From positions 2,232,001 through 2,296,000 of the forward strand of contig NZ_CP077290.1 of the NCBI RefSeq assembly GCF_019047785.1: DNA of 64,000 bases. The letters run 5' to 3'. A program made the position numbers and the translations under genes. Each line of letters starts with the position of its first letter. Position 1 is the stretch's first letter. A model generated the notes under the pieces. That model was given only the letters and a program-made list of their open reading frames with translations. It was not told the origin of the DNA and ran no database searches. Source of the DNA: Enterobacter cancerogenus. GTDB taxonomy: Bacteria > Pseudomonadota > Gammaproteobacteria > Enterobacterales > Enterobacteriaceae. Shown here one piece after another: positions 20,916 to 32,051 of this stretch.

Positions 20916-21050
20916 TTAGCTGGCTGCGTGGGAAATGATATGGCCAAGATCCTGAATATCTTCGCCCATGCCGCGTGCGGTGTTGCATCCGGAAAGGAAC
21001 GCGCTGGAAATCGCTAACAGAAGCAGAATTTTTACGATACGTTTCATCAT
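20916..21050 (-). CDS. ecnA: EcnA, entericidin A lipoprotein
   Basis: A 44-residue lipoprotein found by direct reading. It starts MMKRIVKILLLLAISSAFLS, has lipobox LSGC with cysteine 22, then CNTARGMGEDIQDLGHIISHAAS. The mature half aligns with EcnB and with E. coli EcnA. In E. coli EcnA is described as the antidote to EcnB. It lies upstream of ecnB on the same strand and downstream of efp. Two adjacent ATGs (21050, 21047) are possible starts; the first is used as in E. coli. Confidence 0.94.
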   Translation of the reverse strand: MMKRIVKILLLLAISSAFLSGCNTARGMGEDIQDLGHIISHAAS

Positions 21051-21104
21051 CCGTGCCTGAAAATCAGGCGCAGCGGGCGCTGCGCCTTTCATCATCTACA
21101 TGAA

Positions 21105-21671
21105 TTACTTCACGCGGGATACGTATTCGCCGGAGCGGGTATCCACTTTGATCACTTCGCCAGTCTGTACGAACAGCGGAACTTTAACCACGGCACCGGT
21201 GGACAGTTTAGCTGGCTTACCGCCAGTACCTGCGGTGTCGCCCTTCAGACCTGGATCGGTTTCAACGATTTCCAGCTCTACGAAGTTAGGTGGGGTCACA
21301 GCGATAGGCTGGCCGTTCCACAGGGTCACGATGCACTCGGCCTGGTCCAGCAGCCATTTAGCGCTGTCACCTACGGCTTTCTCGTCAGCAGACAGCTGTT
21401 CGAAAGTCGTGTTGTTCATGAAATGCCAGAACTCACCGTCGTTGTACAGGTAAGTCAGGTTCATATCGACAACATCTGCGCCTTCAGCGGAGTCAGTAGA
21501 CTTGAAGGTTTTTTCTACACGGGTACCGGTCAGCAGACGGCGCAGCTTAACGCGCGCGAACGCCTGGCCTTTACCTGGTTTAACGAATTCGCTGGCTTCA
21601 ACCGCATACGGTTCGCCGTCCATCATGATTTTAAGACCAGCACGAAAATCGTTGCTATAGTACGTTGCCAT
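21105..21671 (-). CDS. efp: Efp, elongation factor P
   Basis: A 188-residue translation factor that relieves ribosome stalling at proline runs. Three beta-barrel domains mimic tRNA. The modification site is K34 in the loop KPGKGQ (residues 31-36), the target of EpmB and EpmA. The C-terminal signature is [11 protein letters not shown]. The start was set at MATYYSND (21671), as in E. coli, with AGAGGG upstream; the longer open frame runs into epmB. It is divergent from epmB over 40 bp, so promoter elements must overlap the two genes. Confidence 0.97.
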   Translation of the reverse strand: MATYYSNDFRAGLKIMMDGEPYAVEASEFVKPGKGQAFARVKLRRLLTGTRVEKTFKSTDSAEGADVVDMNLTYLYNDGEFWHFMNNTTFEQLSADEKAVGDSAKWLLDQAECIVTLWNGQPIAVTPPNFVELEIVETDPGLKGDTAGTGGKPAKLSTGAVVKVPLFVQTGEVIKVDTRSGEYVSRVK

Positions 21672-21711
21672 AAGGCCCTCTAAATTTGTTAACTGGTAGC
21701 TAAGCCACAAA

Positions 21712-22740
21712 ATGGCGCATATTGTAACCCTAAACACCCCGTCCAGAGAAGATTGGTTATCGCAACTTGCCGATGTAATCACCAGTCCTGATGAATTGCT
21801 GCGTCTCTTAGACCTCGAAGGGCATCAAACATTGCTCGCAGGCCGTGAGGCAAAGCGCCTGTTTGCCCTGCGCGTACCCCGCGCGTTTGTCGCCCGCATG
21901 GAGAAAGGTAACCCTGACGATCCGTTACTAAAACAAACGCTTACTTCCCAGGATGAGTTTGTCACTGCGCCGGGTTACAGCACCGACCCGCTGGAAGAGC
22001 AGAACAGCGTCGTGCCGGGTTTGCTGCATAAATACCTTAACCGCGCTCTGCTGCTGGTGAAAGGCGGCTGTGCGGTAAATTGCCGTTATTGTTTCCGCCG
22101 TCACTTCCCCTACGCTGATAATCAGGGAAACAAGCGTAACTGGCAGGTCGCGCTGGACTATATCGCCGCCCACCCGGAACTGGATGAGATCATTTTTTCC
22201 GGTGGCGACCCGCTGATGGCAAAAGATCACGAGCTGGACTGGCTGCTGACCCAGCTTGAAGCCATCCCGCATATTAAGCGTCTGCGCATTCATAGCCGTC
22301 TGCCGATCGTGATCCCGGCGCGGATCACCGACGGGCTGGTTTCGCGCCTTGCGCAGTCTCGTTTACAGGTTTTGCTGGTCAACCATATCAACCACGCCAA
22401 CGAAATTGACGATGAATTTCGGGCGGCGATGATTCGCCTGCGTCAGGCAGGCGTGACGCTGCTGAACCAGAGCGTGCTGCTGCGCGGCGTCAATGATAAT
22501 GCCCGCGTGCTGGCCGATCTGAGCAATGCGCTGTTTGATGCAGGCGTGATGCCCTATTACCTGCATGTGCTGGATCGCGTTCAGGGGGCGGCACATTTTA
22601 TGGTGACGGATGAAGAGGCGCGGCAGATCGTGCGCGAACTGCTAACGCTGGTCTCTGGCTATATGGTGCCGAAACTGGCGCGCGAGATTGGCGGTGAGCC
22701 AAGCAAGACGCCGCTGGATTTGCAGCTGCGTCAGAGCTAG
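21712..22740 (+). CDS. epmB: EpmB (YjeK), L-lysine 2,3-aminomutase
   Basis: A 342-residue radical SAM and PLP enzyme that converts (S)-alpha-lysine to (R)-beta-lysine for EF-P modification. The radical SAM cluster is CAVNCRYC with C120, C124 and C127. The C-terminal part carries the PLP-lysine region in [15 protein letters not shown]. Length equals the E. coli protein. It is divergent from efp and ends in a strong terminator. The ATG at 21712 has a weak ribosome site. Confidence 0.96.
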   Translation: MAHIVTLNTPSREDWLSQLADVITSPDELLRLLDLEGHQTLLAGREAKRLFALRVPRAFVARMEKGNPDDPLLKQTLTSQDEFVTAPGYSTDPLEEQNSVVPGLLHKYLNRALLLVKGGCAVNCRYCFRRHFPYADNQGNKRNWQVALDYIAAHPELDEIIFSGGDPLMAKDHELDWLLTQLEAIPHIKRLRIHSRLPIVIPARITDGLVSRLAQSRLQVLLVNHINHANEIDDEFRAAMIRLRQAGVTLLNQSVLLRGVNDNARVLADLSNALFDAGVMPYYLHVLDRVQGAAHFMVTDEEARQIVRELLTLVSGYMVPKLAREIGGEPSKTPLDLQLRQS

Positions 22741-22769
22741 TTTTCCCTCTCCCGACGGGAGAGGGAAAA
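22741..22769. terminator. Bidirectional terminator, epmB / yjeI
   Basis: A 13-bp perfect inverted repeat TTTTCCCTCTCCC (22741-22753) / GGGAGAGGGAAAA (22757-22769), with T runs on both strands. It lies 1 bp after epmB and 5 bp before the end of convergent yjeI. Confidence 0.9.
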
Positions 22770-22774
22770 GGCAA

Positions 22775-23128
22775 TCAGTTCGGGCACTTATAGACCTGGC
22801 CGTTCATCTGGCTGGCCGTTGGGACGAAGCTGGACAGCATACTCTGCGTTGGGCTGCTCACGCCGTAAATCACGTTGCCTCCCATTGCTGCAGCCTGGTT
22901 ACGCAGGGCGTTTGCCGCGCCGCGCATAGAGCCGCCCTCTTCACCGTGTTGCCCGGAAAGCCAGTTGCTTTGTTTACCGGAGGCTGTGCCTAACAGTTGG
23001 CATTCGCTACCCGGTTTGTCTTCCACAAAGCGAACGCTTTGACCAGCCGCCGACAGCTCATTGCTGGAGCTACAACCCGCCAGCAGCAATGCTGCACCTA
23101 CGATCCCTGCACAGACTTGTACGCGCAT
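22775..23128 (-). CDS. yjeI: YjeI, DUF4156 lipoprotein
   Basis: A 117-residue predicted lipoprotein: signal peptide with lipobox LAGC, cysteine 19, then a small domain with conserved segments QSNWLSGQHGEEGGSMRGAA and GGNVIYGVSSP, matching E. coli YjeI (117 aa). Function is not known. Start at 23128 (MRVQVCAG) has AGGAA seven bases upstream; an in-frame ATG six codons earlier lacks one. E. coli yjeJ, next to yjeI, is absent here. Confidence 0.92.
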   Translation of the reverse strand: MRVQVCAGIVGAALLLAGCSSSNELSAAGQSVRFVEDKPGSECQLLGTASGKQSNWLSGQHGEEGGSMRGAANALRNQAAAMGGNVIYGVSSPTQSMLSSFVPTASQMNGQVYKCPN

Positions 23129-23359
23129 GTTATTCCTCGTTTTCAAAAAGCTGGACTCAGTTGTCCGTGTGTAAATCTTATACCTAAAAGATGACCAAAA
23201 GAAAAACGCTGAGCATTTCTGCGAGTCAGATTCCGCCTCGCATGCCTTTCTTATCCTAAATGAATTCCGATATTAACCTTTGAGGTATCGTGTTTTAGCC
23301 CTTAATCGTTTTTAGTGGTGCCACGTACAACTTTTGTACGGCATAAAAAAGGGGGCTTC

Positions 23360-24025
23360 ATGAGTAGATCATCCTCAGGAGAGGAAAAAGTGACATGGGT
23401 GGGCTATCTGGCGTTTGTGCTTACCATTGTATTTTTTTCAGGTTTCTTCGCTAAAAGCACCGAATGGTGGCGCGTGCTGGATTTTACCGTCATTAACGGC
23501 AGCTTTGGCGCGGTGAACGGCGCGCTGACGTTTCGCGGCGAGGGCGGTACGGGGGCGAAAGACGGGTTCTTGTTTGCCCTTGAGCTGGCACCCTCGGTCA
23601 TTTTATCGCTCGGCATTATCGCCGTGACCGAAGGATTAGGCGGGCTGCGCGCCGCGCAGCAGCTGATGACGCCGGTGTTGCGCCCGCTGCTCGGGGTACC
23701 CGGCGTATGCTCGCTGGCGCTGATCGCCAACCTGCAAAATACCGATGCTGCCGCGGGGATGACCAAAGAACTCGCTGACGAAGGGACGATTACCGGGCGG
23801 GAACGCGCCATTTTCGCCACCTTCCAGACCAGCGGAAGCGCCATCATAACGAACTATTTCTCTTCAGGCGCTGCGCTCTTTACCTTTATCACCGTCCCGG
23901 TGATTACGCCGCTGGCCGTCATTCTGGTGTTTAAATTTGTTGGCGCGAATCTTCTTCGCCTGTGGATTGCCCGCATCGAAGGCCGACATAGTCAGGAGGA
24001 AGCCAATGATCGCCCAGCCGCGTAA
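23360..24025 (+). CDS. yjiH: YjiH-like nucleoside-recognition (Gate) membrane protein
   Basis: A 221-residue inner-membrane protein with about five hydrophobic helices and the Gate-domain pattern (ATFQTSGSAIITNYFSSGAA near residue 155). It resembles E. coli YjiH. The start at 23360 (MSRSSSGEEK) has AGGGGG upstream. It overlaps yjiG by 20 bp, so the two are co-translated. In E. coli yjiHG sits beside iadA (isoaspartyl dipeptidase) far from groE; here it lies between yjeI and groL without iadA. Function is unproven; related SpmA/SpmB-type pairs are thought to be transporters. Confidence 0.85.
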   Translation: MSRSSSGEEKVTWVGYLAFVLTIVFFSGFFAKSTEWWRVLDFTVINGSFGAVNGALTFRGEGGTGAKDGFLFALELAPSVILSLGIIAVTEGLGGLRAAQQLMTPVLRPLLGVPGVCSLALIANLQNTDAAAGMTKELADEGTITGRERAIFATFQTSGSAIITNYFSSGAALFTFITVPVITPLAVILVFKFVGANLLRLWIARIEGRHSQEEANDRPAA

Positions 24026-24467
24026 AAACATCATGGATCTGTTTATCGAGGGTGCCCGCCGCGGCTTTACCATTGCCACCACCAGCCTGCTACCCAATGT
24101 GGTCATGGCCTTCGTTATCATTCAGGCACTCAAGGTAACGGGCCTGCTGGATATAGTGGGTAAGGTATGTGAACCCGTCATGGCGCTCTGGGGGCTGCCG
24201 GGCGCAGCGGCGACGGTGCTGCTGGCTTCGGTGATGAGTATGGGCGGAGGCGTGGGCGTCTGCGCCAGCCTGGTGGCCGCAGGAACGCTGAATGGACACG
24301 ATGCTACCGTTCTTCTCCCGGCAATTTACCTGATGGGCAATCCGGTGCAAAACACGGGGCGCTGCCTGGGTACCGCAGGCGTTGACCCAAAATACTATCC
24401 GCACATTATCACCCTCTGCGTGATTAACGCGCTGGTCTCTCTGTGGGTGATGCAGCTGCTCGTCTAA
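24006..24467 (+). CDS. yjiG: YjiG-like membrane protein, SpmB type
   Basis: A 153-residue inner-membrane protein, the same length as E. coli YjiG and close to it in sequence (MDLFIEGARRGFTIATTSLL, AVTLL-type core, MGNPVQNTGRCLGTAGVDPK). AGGAGG at 23995-24000 sets the start at 24006 within the end of yjiH. The pair probably forms a two-component membrane complex. The gene is convergent with groL and shares its strong terminator. Confidence 0.87.
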   Translation: MIAQPRKNIMDLFIEGARRGFTIATTSLLPNVVMAFVIIQALKVTGLLDIVGKVCEPVMALWGLPGAAATVLLASVMSMGGGVGVCASLVAAGTLNGHDATVLLPAIYLMGNPVQNTGRCLGTAGVDPKYYPHIITLCVINALVSLWVMQLLV

Positions 24468-24500
24468 AAAAAAACCCCCGACATTGCTGTCGGGGGCTTC
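24466..24500. terminator. Bidirectional terminator, groL / yjiG
   Basis: Perfect 9-bp stem CCCCCGACA (24475-24483) / TGTCGGGGG (24488-24496), loop TTGC. A run of nine A on the left gives a long U tract for groL; CTTCTTTATTT follows for yjiG. Confidence 0.92.
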
Positions 24501-24530
24501 TTTATTTCTGCAAAGGGCAGAACTGCATGA

Positions 24531-26186
<1,656 letters not shown>

Positions 26187-26213
26187 TCAAATTCGTACAG
26201 TTTCGTGCGTAGA

Positions 26214-26573
<360 letters not shown>

Positions 26574-26586
26574 CTAGTGCACTGAG

Positions 26587-26615
26587 AGATGGGGATAGCT
26601 TTTTACCCCTTCAAG
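26587..26615 (-). promoter_or_regulatory. Sigma-32 heat-shock promoter of groSL
   Basis: Minus strand: -35 CTTGAA (26615-26610), a 15-bp spacer, and -10 CCCCATCT (26594-26587), about 80 bp before groS. This matches the sigma-32 consensus and the E. coli groE promoter (CCCCCTTGAAGGGG in both). Confidence 0.9.
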
Positions 26616-26684
26616 GGGGAATCGAAAAAAAATTTGCGAAAGTGTTACCATCGCCTCTCTTTTGATGGCGGCAGGACGATGTAA

Positions 26685-27926
26685 ATGAGTGGACTGAAAC
26701 AGGAGCTGGGGCTGGCGCAGGGCATAGGGTTGCTCTCCACCTCTTTACTTGGCACGGGCGTTTTTGCGGTCCCCGCGCTGGCGGCGCTGGTCGCGGGAAA
26801 TAACAGCCTGTGGGCCTGGCCGGTGCTGATTGTGCTGGTTTTCCCGGTGGCGATTGTTTTTGCGATCCTCGGGCGGCACTTCCCCAGCGCAGGCGGGGTG
26901 GCGCACTTTGTCGGGATGGCATTCGGTCCACGTCTGGAGCGCGTGACGGGCTGGCTGTTTCTTTCGGTGATCCCGGTCGGCCTGCCTGCCGCGCTGCATA
27001 TTGCGGCTGGCTTTGGGCAGGCGCTTTTTGGCTGGCATCACGAGCAGCTCCTGCTGGCCGAGCTGGGTACGCTGGCGATTGTCTGGTGGGTTGGGTCACG
27101 CGGGGCGAGTTCCAGCGCTAACCTGCAAACGCTGGTCGCGGTGCTGATCGTCGCACTCATTGCCGCTATCTGGTGGGCGGGCGATATCAACGTCGCGGAC
27201 ATTCCGTTCCCGGCGATGAAGGATGTCGATCATTCCCAGCTGTTCGCCGCGCTTTCCGTGATGTTCTGGTGTTTTGTCGGGCTGGAGGCCTTTGCTCATC
27301 TGGCGTCAGAATTTAAACAGCCCGAACGCGACTTCCCGCGCGCGCTGATGATCGGCCTGCTGCTGGCGGGCACGGTGTATTGGGCCTGCACCGTTCTTGT
27401 GCTGCATTTTAATGCGTTTGGCGCAGATAAAGCTGCCGCTGCGTCGCTGCCGGGGATCGTGGTGCAGCTGTTTGGTGTGAAAGCGCTGTGGGTCGCGTGT
27501 GTGATTGGCTATCTGGCCTGCTTTGCCAGCCTTAACATCTACATCCAGAGCTTTGCGCGCCTGGTATGGTCGCAGGCGTTGTACAAACCCGAAAGCCGCC
27601 TTGCGCGCTTGTCCAAACGTCAGCTGCCGTTGAATGCGCTTAATGCCGTGCTGGGCTGCTGTGTGGTGAGCACGCTGTGCATTTACGGCCTGGACATCAA
27701 TCTTGATGCGTTAATCGTCTACGCCAACGGCATCTTCATCATGATTTATCTGCTGTGCATGCTGGCAGGCTGCCGTTTGCTGAAGGGGCGTTATAAAGCG
27801 TTAGCGATCGTCGGAGGTGTGCTGTGTCTGCTGCTGCTGGCGATGGTGGGCTGGAAAAGCCTGTACGCCATTGTCATGCTGGCGGGACTGTGGGCGTTTT
27901 TGCCGACGCGCGGTGCGCTCCGCTAG
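26685..27926 (+). CDS. yjeH: YjeH, methionine and branched-chain amino acid exporter
   Basis: A 413-residue APC-superfamily protein with about 12 membrane helices; helix 1 carries GIGLLSTSLLGTGVFAVPAL. It matches E. coli YjeH, which exports L-methionine and branched-chain amino acids. It is divergent from groSL with a 177-bp spacer that holds the groE promoter. The start ATG at 26685 is directly preceded by ATG-TAA (26679-26684), and AGGA at 26673-26676 is better spaced for 26685. Confidence 0.92.
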   Translation: MSGLKQELGLAQGIGLLSTSLLGTGVFAVPALAALVAGNNSLWAWPVLIVLVFPVAIVFAILGRHFPSAGGVAHFVGMAFGPRLERVTGWLFLSVIPVGLPAALHIAAGFGQALFGWHHEQLLLAELGTLAIVWWVGSRGASSSANLQTLVAVLIVALIAAIWWAGDINVADIPFPAMKDVDHSQLFAALSVMFWCFVGLEAFAHLASEFKQPERDFPRALMIGLLLAGTVYWACTVLVLHFNAFGADKAAAASLPGIVVQLFGVKALWVACVIGYLACFASLNIYIQSFARLVWSQALYKPESRLARLSKRQLPLNALNAVLGCCVVSTLCIYGLDINLDALIVYANGIFIMIYLLCMLAGCRLLKGRYKALAIVGGVLCLLLLAMVGWKSLYAIVMLAGLWAFLPTRGALR

Positions 27927-27958
27927 TTGCAAGTTAGCGAAGCGCCACACAAGAAAAT

Positions 27959-28423
27959 TTATCGGTCGTCTTTATGGTCTAAACGGTCGCGCTGGTCGTC
28001 CTTACGCTGATACTCCCCGTCGAACGTGTCGCCAGGGCCGGTGCTGAAACCACCGCCTGGCACGCGATTGAATCGCAGATGCGGCAGCAGTTTCATGGTC
28101 AGGTGCTTTTGAACCGGCGGTAACAGCAGCAACAGGCCGAGGAAATCGGTAAAGAACCCCGGCAGGATCAGCAGCAGGCCCGCAATAATCAGCGACACAC
28201 TTTTGATCATCTCGGCGGCTGGGCTTTCGCCTGCGGCCATCTTCTGCTGCATTAACAGGAAGTTCTTGAAGCCCTGGTTGCGCACCAGCGACATGCCGAT
28301 AACGGAGGTGAAGATCACCAGAATCAGCGTCAGCAGGACGCCCAACACATGAGCAACCTGAATGAAAATCGAAATCTCGATGTAAACGTAGAGAAAGAAA
28401 GCAATAAACGGTATCCAGCGCAC
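27959..28423 (-). CDS. fxsA: FxsA, membrane protein linked to F-exclusion of T7
   Basis: A 154-residue inner-membrane protein with three or four helices (YVYIEISIFIQVAHVLGVLL near the start) and a charged C-terminal tail ending in KDDQRDRLDHKDDR. It matches E. coli FxsA, whose overproduction relieves exclusion of phage T7 by the F-factor PifA protein. GTG at 28423 (VRWIPF) was chosen: AGGAG lies six bases upstream of it but only one base from the in-frame ATG at 28429, and E. coli FxsA begins MRW. It is convergent with yjeH. Confidence 0.9.
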   Translation of the reverse strand: MRWIPFIAFFLYVYIEISIFIQVAHVLGVLLTLILVIFTSVIGMSLVRNQGFKNFLLMQQKMAAGESPAAEMIKSVSLIIAGLLLILPGFFTDFLGLLLLLPPVQKHLTMKLLPHLRFNRVPGGGFSTGPGDTFDGEYQRKDDQRDRLDHKDDR

Positions 28424-28429
28424 TGGCAT

Positions 28430-28758
28430 CTCCTGTATGGCAGGTGCCGTAAGGCCCCTGTCTGAATGTGTTCGCGAAGCGCGTCTATAAGAGATGGTGA
28501 CGGTTAGCCAAAATTCAATCGGTTTGCACGGATATTTTTTCTGGAAATATTAAAGCGGTGACTCATTTCACAGATTAATAATTATCATGTGATCGAGACG
28601 ATAATAAGTGATCCAGCTTACGGCAATTCGCTATCATCAGCATATGATCTCGAACATCTGGCTGATTGAGGGAATAATCGTCGGTCAGAAAATATTCAAA
28701 ACCACATATATACTGTGTGTTTAGTACAATCCATCGGCAGCTTGAAAAGAAGGTTCAC
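28430..28758. other. fxsA-aspA intergenic region
   Basis: 329 bp, AT-rich, no gene. It must hold divergent promoters of fxsA and aspA. TGTGATCGAGACGATAA (28588-28604) and a nearby AAGTGATC are weak half-matches to CRP or FNR sites; no full palindrome was found, so no operator is assigned. Confidence 0.5.
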
Positions 28759-30195
28759 ATGTTAAACAACATTCGTATCGAAGAAGACTTGTTGGGTACC
28801 AGGGAAGTTCCAGCGGATGCCTACTATGGTGTTCACACTCTGAGAGCGATTGAAAACTTCTACATCAGCAACAGCAAAATCAGCGACATCCCTGAATTTG
28901 TGCGTGGCATGGTGATGGTGAAAAAGGCCGCAGCACTGGCGAATAAAGAGCTGCAAACCATTCCGAAAAGCGCCGCAAATGCGATTATCGCCGCCTGCGA
29001 TGAAGTGCTGAACAACGGCAAATGCATGGACCAGTTCCCGGTTGACGTCTATCAGGGCGGCGCGGGTACCTCCGTCAACATGAATACCAACGAGGTGCTG
29101 GCAAACATCGGCCTGGAGCTGATGGGTCACCAGAAAGGTGAATACCAGTACCTGAACCCGAACGACCACGTTAACAAATGCCAGTCCACCAACGACGCCT
29201 ACCCGACCGGCTTCCGCATTGCGGTATATGCCTCCGTGGTGAAACTGGTCGACGCGATTAACCAGCTCGGCGAAGGCTTCCAGCGCAAAGCGGTTGAGTT
29301 CCAGGATATCCTGAAGATGGGCCGTACCCAGCTGCAGGACGCGGTGCCAATGACCCTCGGTCAGGAATTCCACGCGTTTAACGTGCTGCTGAATGAAGAA
29401 ACCAAAAACCTGCTGCGCACTTCTGAGCTGCTGCTGGAAGTTAACCTCGGCGCGACCGCCATCGGTACGCGTCTGAACACGCCGGACGGCTATCAGCAGT
29501 TGGCGGTACAGAAGCTGGCCGAAGTTTCTAACCTGCCGGTTGTGCCTGCAGAAGACCTGATTGAAGCCACCTCCGACTGCGGCGCTTACGTGATGGTTCA
29601 CAGTGCCCTGAAACGTCTGGCGGTGAAGCTCTCCAAAATCTGTAACGACCTGCGCCTGCTCTCTTCTGGCCCGCGCGCCGGCCTGAACGAAATCAACCTG
29701 CCAGAGCTGCAGGCGGGTTCCTCTATTATGCCAGCCAAAGTCAACCCGGTGGTGCCAGAAGTGGTTAACCAGGTTTGCTTTAAAGTTATCGGGAACGACA
29801 CTACCGTTACCATGGCTTCTGAAGCCGGTCAGCTGCAGCTCAACGTGATGGAGCCGGTAATCGGTCAGGCGATGTTTGAATCCATTCACATCCTGACTAA
29901 CGCCTGCTACAACCTGCTGGAAAAATGCATTAACGGCATCACCGCAAATAAAGAAGTGTGTGAAGGCTACGTTTACAACTCCATCGGCATCGTCACCTAC
30001 CTGAACCCGTTCATCGGTCACCACAACGGGGATATCGTCGGCAAAATTTGTGCCGAGACCGGTAAGAGCGTACGTGAAGTGGTGCTGGAGAGAGGTCTGT
30101 TGACCGAAGCCGAGCTGGACGATATCTTCTCAGCTCAAAACCTGATGCATCCGGCCTATAAAGCGAAACGTTATACCGATGAAAGCGAACAGTAA
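28759..30195 (+). CDS. aspA: AspA, aspartate ammonia-lyase
   Basis: A 478-residue cytoplasmic enzyme of the aspartase/fumarase superfamily that makes fumarate and ammonia from L-aspartate. The superfamily signature [11 protein letters not shown] (about residues 317-327) carries the catalytic serine. The start at 28759 ([10 protein letters not shown]) gives the E. coli length, with AAGAAGG upstream; a longer frame from 28717 is unsupported. A terminator separates it from dcuA, which nonetheless acts in the same pathway of anaerobic fumarate respiration. Confidence 0.97.
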   Translation: MLNNIRIEEDLLGTREVPADAYYGVHTLRAIENFYISNSKISDIPEFVRGMVMVKKAAALANKELQTIPKSAANAIIAACDEVLNNGKCMDQFPVDVYQGGAGTSVNMNTNEVLANIGLELMGHQKGEYQYLNPNDHVNKCQSTNDAYPTGFRIAVYASVVKLVDAINQLGEGFQRKAVEFQDILKMGRTQLQDAVPMTLGQEFHAFNVLLNEETKNLLRTSELLLEVNLGATAIGTRLNTPDGYQQLAVQKLAEVSNLPVVPAEDLIEATSDCGAYVMVHSALKRLAVKLSKICNDLRLLSSGPRAGLNEINLPELQAGSSIMPAKVNPVVPEVVNQVCFKVIGNDTTVTMASEAGQLQLNVMEPVIGQAMFESIHILTNACYNLLEKCINGITANKEVCEGYVYNSIGIVTYLNPFIGHHNGDIVGKICAETGKSVREVVLERGLLTEAELDDIFSAQNLMHPAYKAKRYTDESEQ

Positions 30196-30216
30196 CAGTT
30201 CAGGCTAAGCTACCGA

Positions 30217-30248
30217 AAGGCACGTCACTTGTGACGTGCCTTTTTTCT
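30217..30248 (+). terminator. Terminator after aspA
   Basis: Near-perfect 12-bp inverted repeat AAGGCACGTCAC (30217-30228) / GTGACGTGCCTT (30231-30242), followed by TTTTC and more T. Partial read-through into dcuA is possible, as known for E. coli aspA-dcuA. Confidence 0.92.
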
Positions 30249-30312
30249 TTTTAAGCATTACCAATTACACAACAATTTAATATCAACTTGTTAATAAACA
30301 AGGAAGGCATAT

Positions 30313-31614
30313 ATGTTTGGAGCAGAACTCGTCATCGTCCTGTTGGCGATTTATCTGGGAGCAAGACTCGGGGGCATTGGCATTGGGTTTGCCGGTGGTC
30401 TCGGGGTGCTCGTTCTCACCCTGATCTTCCAGATCAAACCCGGCGCAATCCCGTTTGACGTCATCGAAATCATCATGGCGGTTATCGCCGCTATCGCCGC
30501 CATGCAGGTGGCTGGCGGGATGGACTACCTGGTCAGCCTGGCGGAGCGTATGCTGCGCCGCCATCCCAAATACATCACCTTCCTTGCGCCTCTGGTGACC
30601 TGGTTTATGACCATTCTCGCCGGTACCGGGCACACCGCCTTCTCCACGCTGCCGGTGATCACCGAAGTGGCGAAAGAGCAGGGTATCCGCCCTTCTCGCC
30701 CGCTCTCTATCGCGGTTGTGGCGTCTCAGATTGCCATCACCGCATCGCCCATTTCCGCCGCCGTGGTCTTCTTCGCCGGTATTCTGGAGCCGATGGGCGT
30801 GAGCTACCTGACGCTGCTGGCCATCTGTATTCCGGTCACGCTGATTGCCGTGATGATTACCGCCGTGCTGTGTAACTTCCTGGGCGCCGAGCTGAAAGAT
30901 GACCCGGTTTATCAGGAACGTCTGGCGAAAGGTGAAGTGAAACTGCGCGGCAGCCAGGTCTTCGAGCTGAAGCCGCACGCAAAACGCTCCGTACTGCTGT
31001 TCCTGATTGGTATCGTTGCCGTGATGTTCTACGCCACCGCCATCAGCGACACCGTGGGCTTGATCCAGAACCCGGTTCTGCCGCGTAACGAAGCGATTGT
31101 GGTGTTTATGCTGACTATCGCCACGCTGATTAGCATTACCTGTAAAATCGACACCAGCGAAGTGCTGAACGCCAGCACCTTTAAATCCGGCATGAGCGCC
31201 TGCGTTTGCGTGCTTGGCGTGGCATGGCTTGGCGATACCTTCGTGAAAGCCCACATCAGCGATATCCAAACCATTGCAGGCGACCTGCTGCATAACTATC
31301 CGTGGCTGCTGGCCGTGGTGCTGTTCTTCGCGGCGACCCTCCTTTACTCTCAGGCGGCGACCACCAAAGCGTTGATGCCAGCGGCCCTGATGCTGGGCGT
31401 AACGCCACTGACCGCGATCGCCTCTTTCGCCGCGGTATCTGCGCTGTTCGTGCTGCCAACGTATCCAACCCTGCTGGCGGCGGTTGAGATGGATGACACC
31501 GGTTCGACCCGTATCGGGAAGTACGTGTTTAACCACGCGTTCCTGATCCCGGGCGTCGTCGCGATTTCCCTGTGCGTTATCCTCGGCTTTATCATCGGCG
31601 GTATCGTTCTGTAA
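30313..31614 (+). CDS. dcuA: DcuA, C4-dicarboxylate antiporter
   Basis: A 433-residue inner-membrane protein with about ten or more hydrophobic helices. It matches E. coli DcuA, an aspartate/fumarate:succinate exchanger. Conserved stretches include GTGHTAFSTLPVI (near residue 114) and SQIAITASPISAAV. RBS AAGGAAGG at 30300-30307. It takes up aspartate or fumarate for AspA and FrdABCD and exports succinate. Confidence 0.97.
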   Translation: MFGAELVIVLLAIYLGARLGGIGIGFAGGLGVLVLTLIFQIKPGAIPFDVIEIIMAVIAAIAAMQVAGGMDYLVSLAERMLRRHPKYITFLAPLVTWFMTILAGTGHTAFSTLPVITEVAKEQGIRPSRPLSIAVVASQIAITASPISAAVVFFAGILEPMGVSYLTLLAICIPVTLIAVMITAVLCNFLGAELKDDPVYQERLAKGEVKLRGSQVFELKPHAKRSVLLFLIGIVAVMFYATAISDTVGLIQNPVLPRNEAIVVFMLTIATLISITCKIDTSEVLNASTFKSGMSACVCVLGVAWLGDTFVKAHISDIQTIAGDLLHNYPWLLAVVLFFAATLLYSQAATTKALMPAALMLGVTPLTAIASFAAVSALFVLPTYPTLLAAVEMDDTGSTRIGKYVFNHAFLIPGVVAISLCVILGFIIGGIVL

Positions 31615-31644
31615 ACCGTTAGCCGTTGTAAAAATAGTTAAAAT

Positions 31645-31670
31645 CGGGCCGCTCTGCGGCCCGTTTCATT
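31645..31670 (+). terminator. Terminator after dcuA
   Basis: 8-bp stem CGGGCCGC (31645-31652), loop TCT, GCGGCCCG (31656-31663), then TTTCATT. Confidence 0.8.
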
Positions 31671-31727
31671 AATGACCACCCGCCGTGCGTGATATAGTGA
31701 GGCCTTTCGTGATGAGGAGGTCGACTT

Positions 31728-32051
31728 GTGAACACGCCTGATGCTGTTGTCGTACTTTGTACCGCCCCAGATGAAGCCTCTGCCCAGGATCTCGCCGCTA
31801 AAGTGCTGGCCGAGAAACTGGCCGCCTGTGTGACTCTTCTTCCCGGTGCCACGTCCCTCTACTACTGGGAAGGCAAACTGGAACAAGAATACGAAGTCCA
31901 GATGCTGCTTAAAACCAACCTGGCGAACCAGCAGGCGCTCCTTGATTGCCTTAAGTCTCATCATCCTTACCAAACTCCAGAACTGCTGGCGCTGCCAGTC
32001 GTCCACGGCGATAACGATTATCTCTCATGGCTCAACGCTTCTTTACGCTGA
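31728..32051 (+). CDS. cutA: CutA, trimeric divalent-cation tolerance protein
   Basis: A 107-residue ferredoxin-like trimeric protein. Signatures: [36 protein letters not shown] and [13 protein letters not shown]. Its molecular function is not settled; cutA was named from copper tolerance in E. coli. The GTG start at 31728 has GAGGAGG nine bases upstream and gives a protein about five residues shorter at the N terminus than E. coli CutA. It overlaps dsbD by 25 bp, so dsbD translation is probably coupled. Confidence 0.95.
   Translation: MNTPDAVVVLCTAPDEASAQDLAAKVLAEKLAACVTLLPGATSLYYWEGKLEQEYEVQMLLKTNLANQQALLDCLKSHHPYQTPELLALPVVHGDNDYLSWLNASLR

Noticed and set aside
28561..28640. CRP or FNR operator before aspA
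   Set aside because: Only isolated half-sites such as TGTGA at 28588-28592; no palindrome close to consensus.
28762..30024. 420-codon open frame antisense to aspA
   Set aside because: Shadow of aspA; low-complexity composition rich in His, Gln and Val, with no family match.
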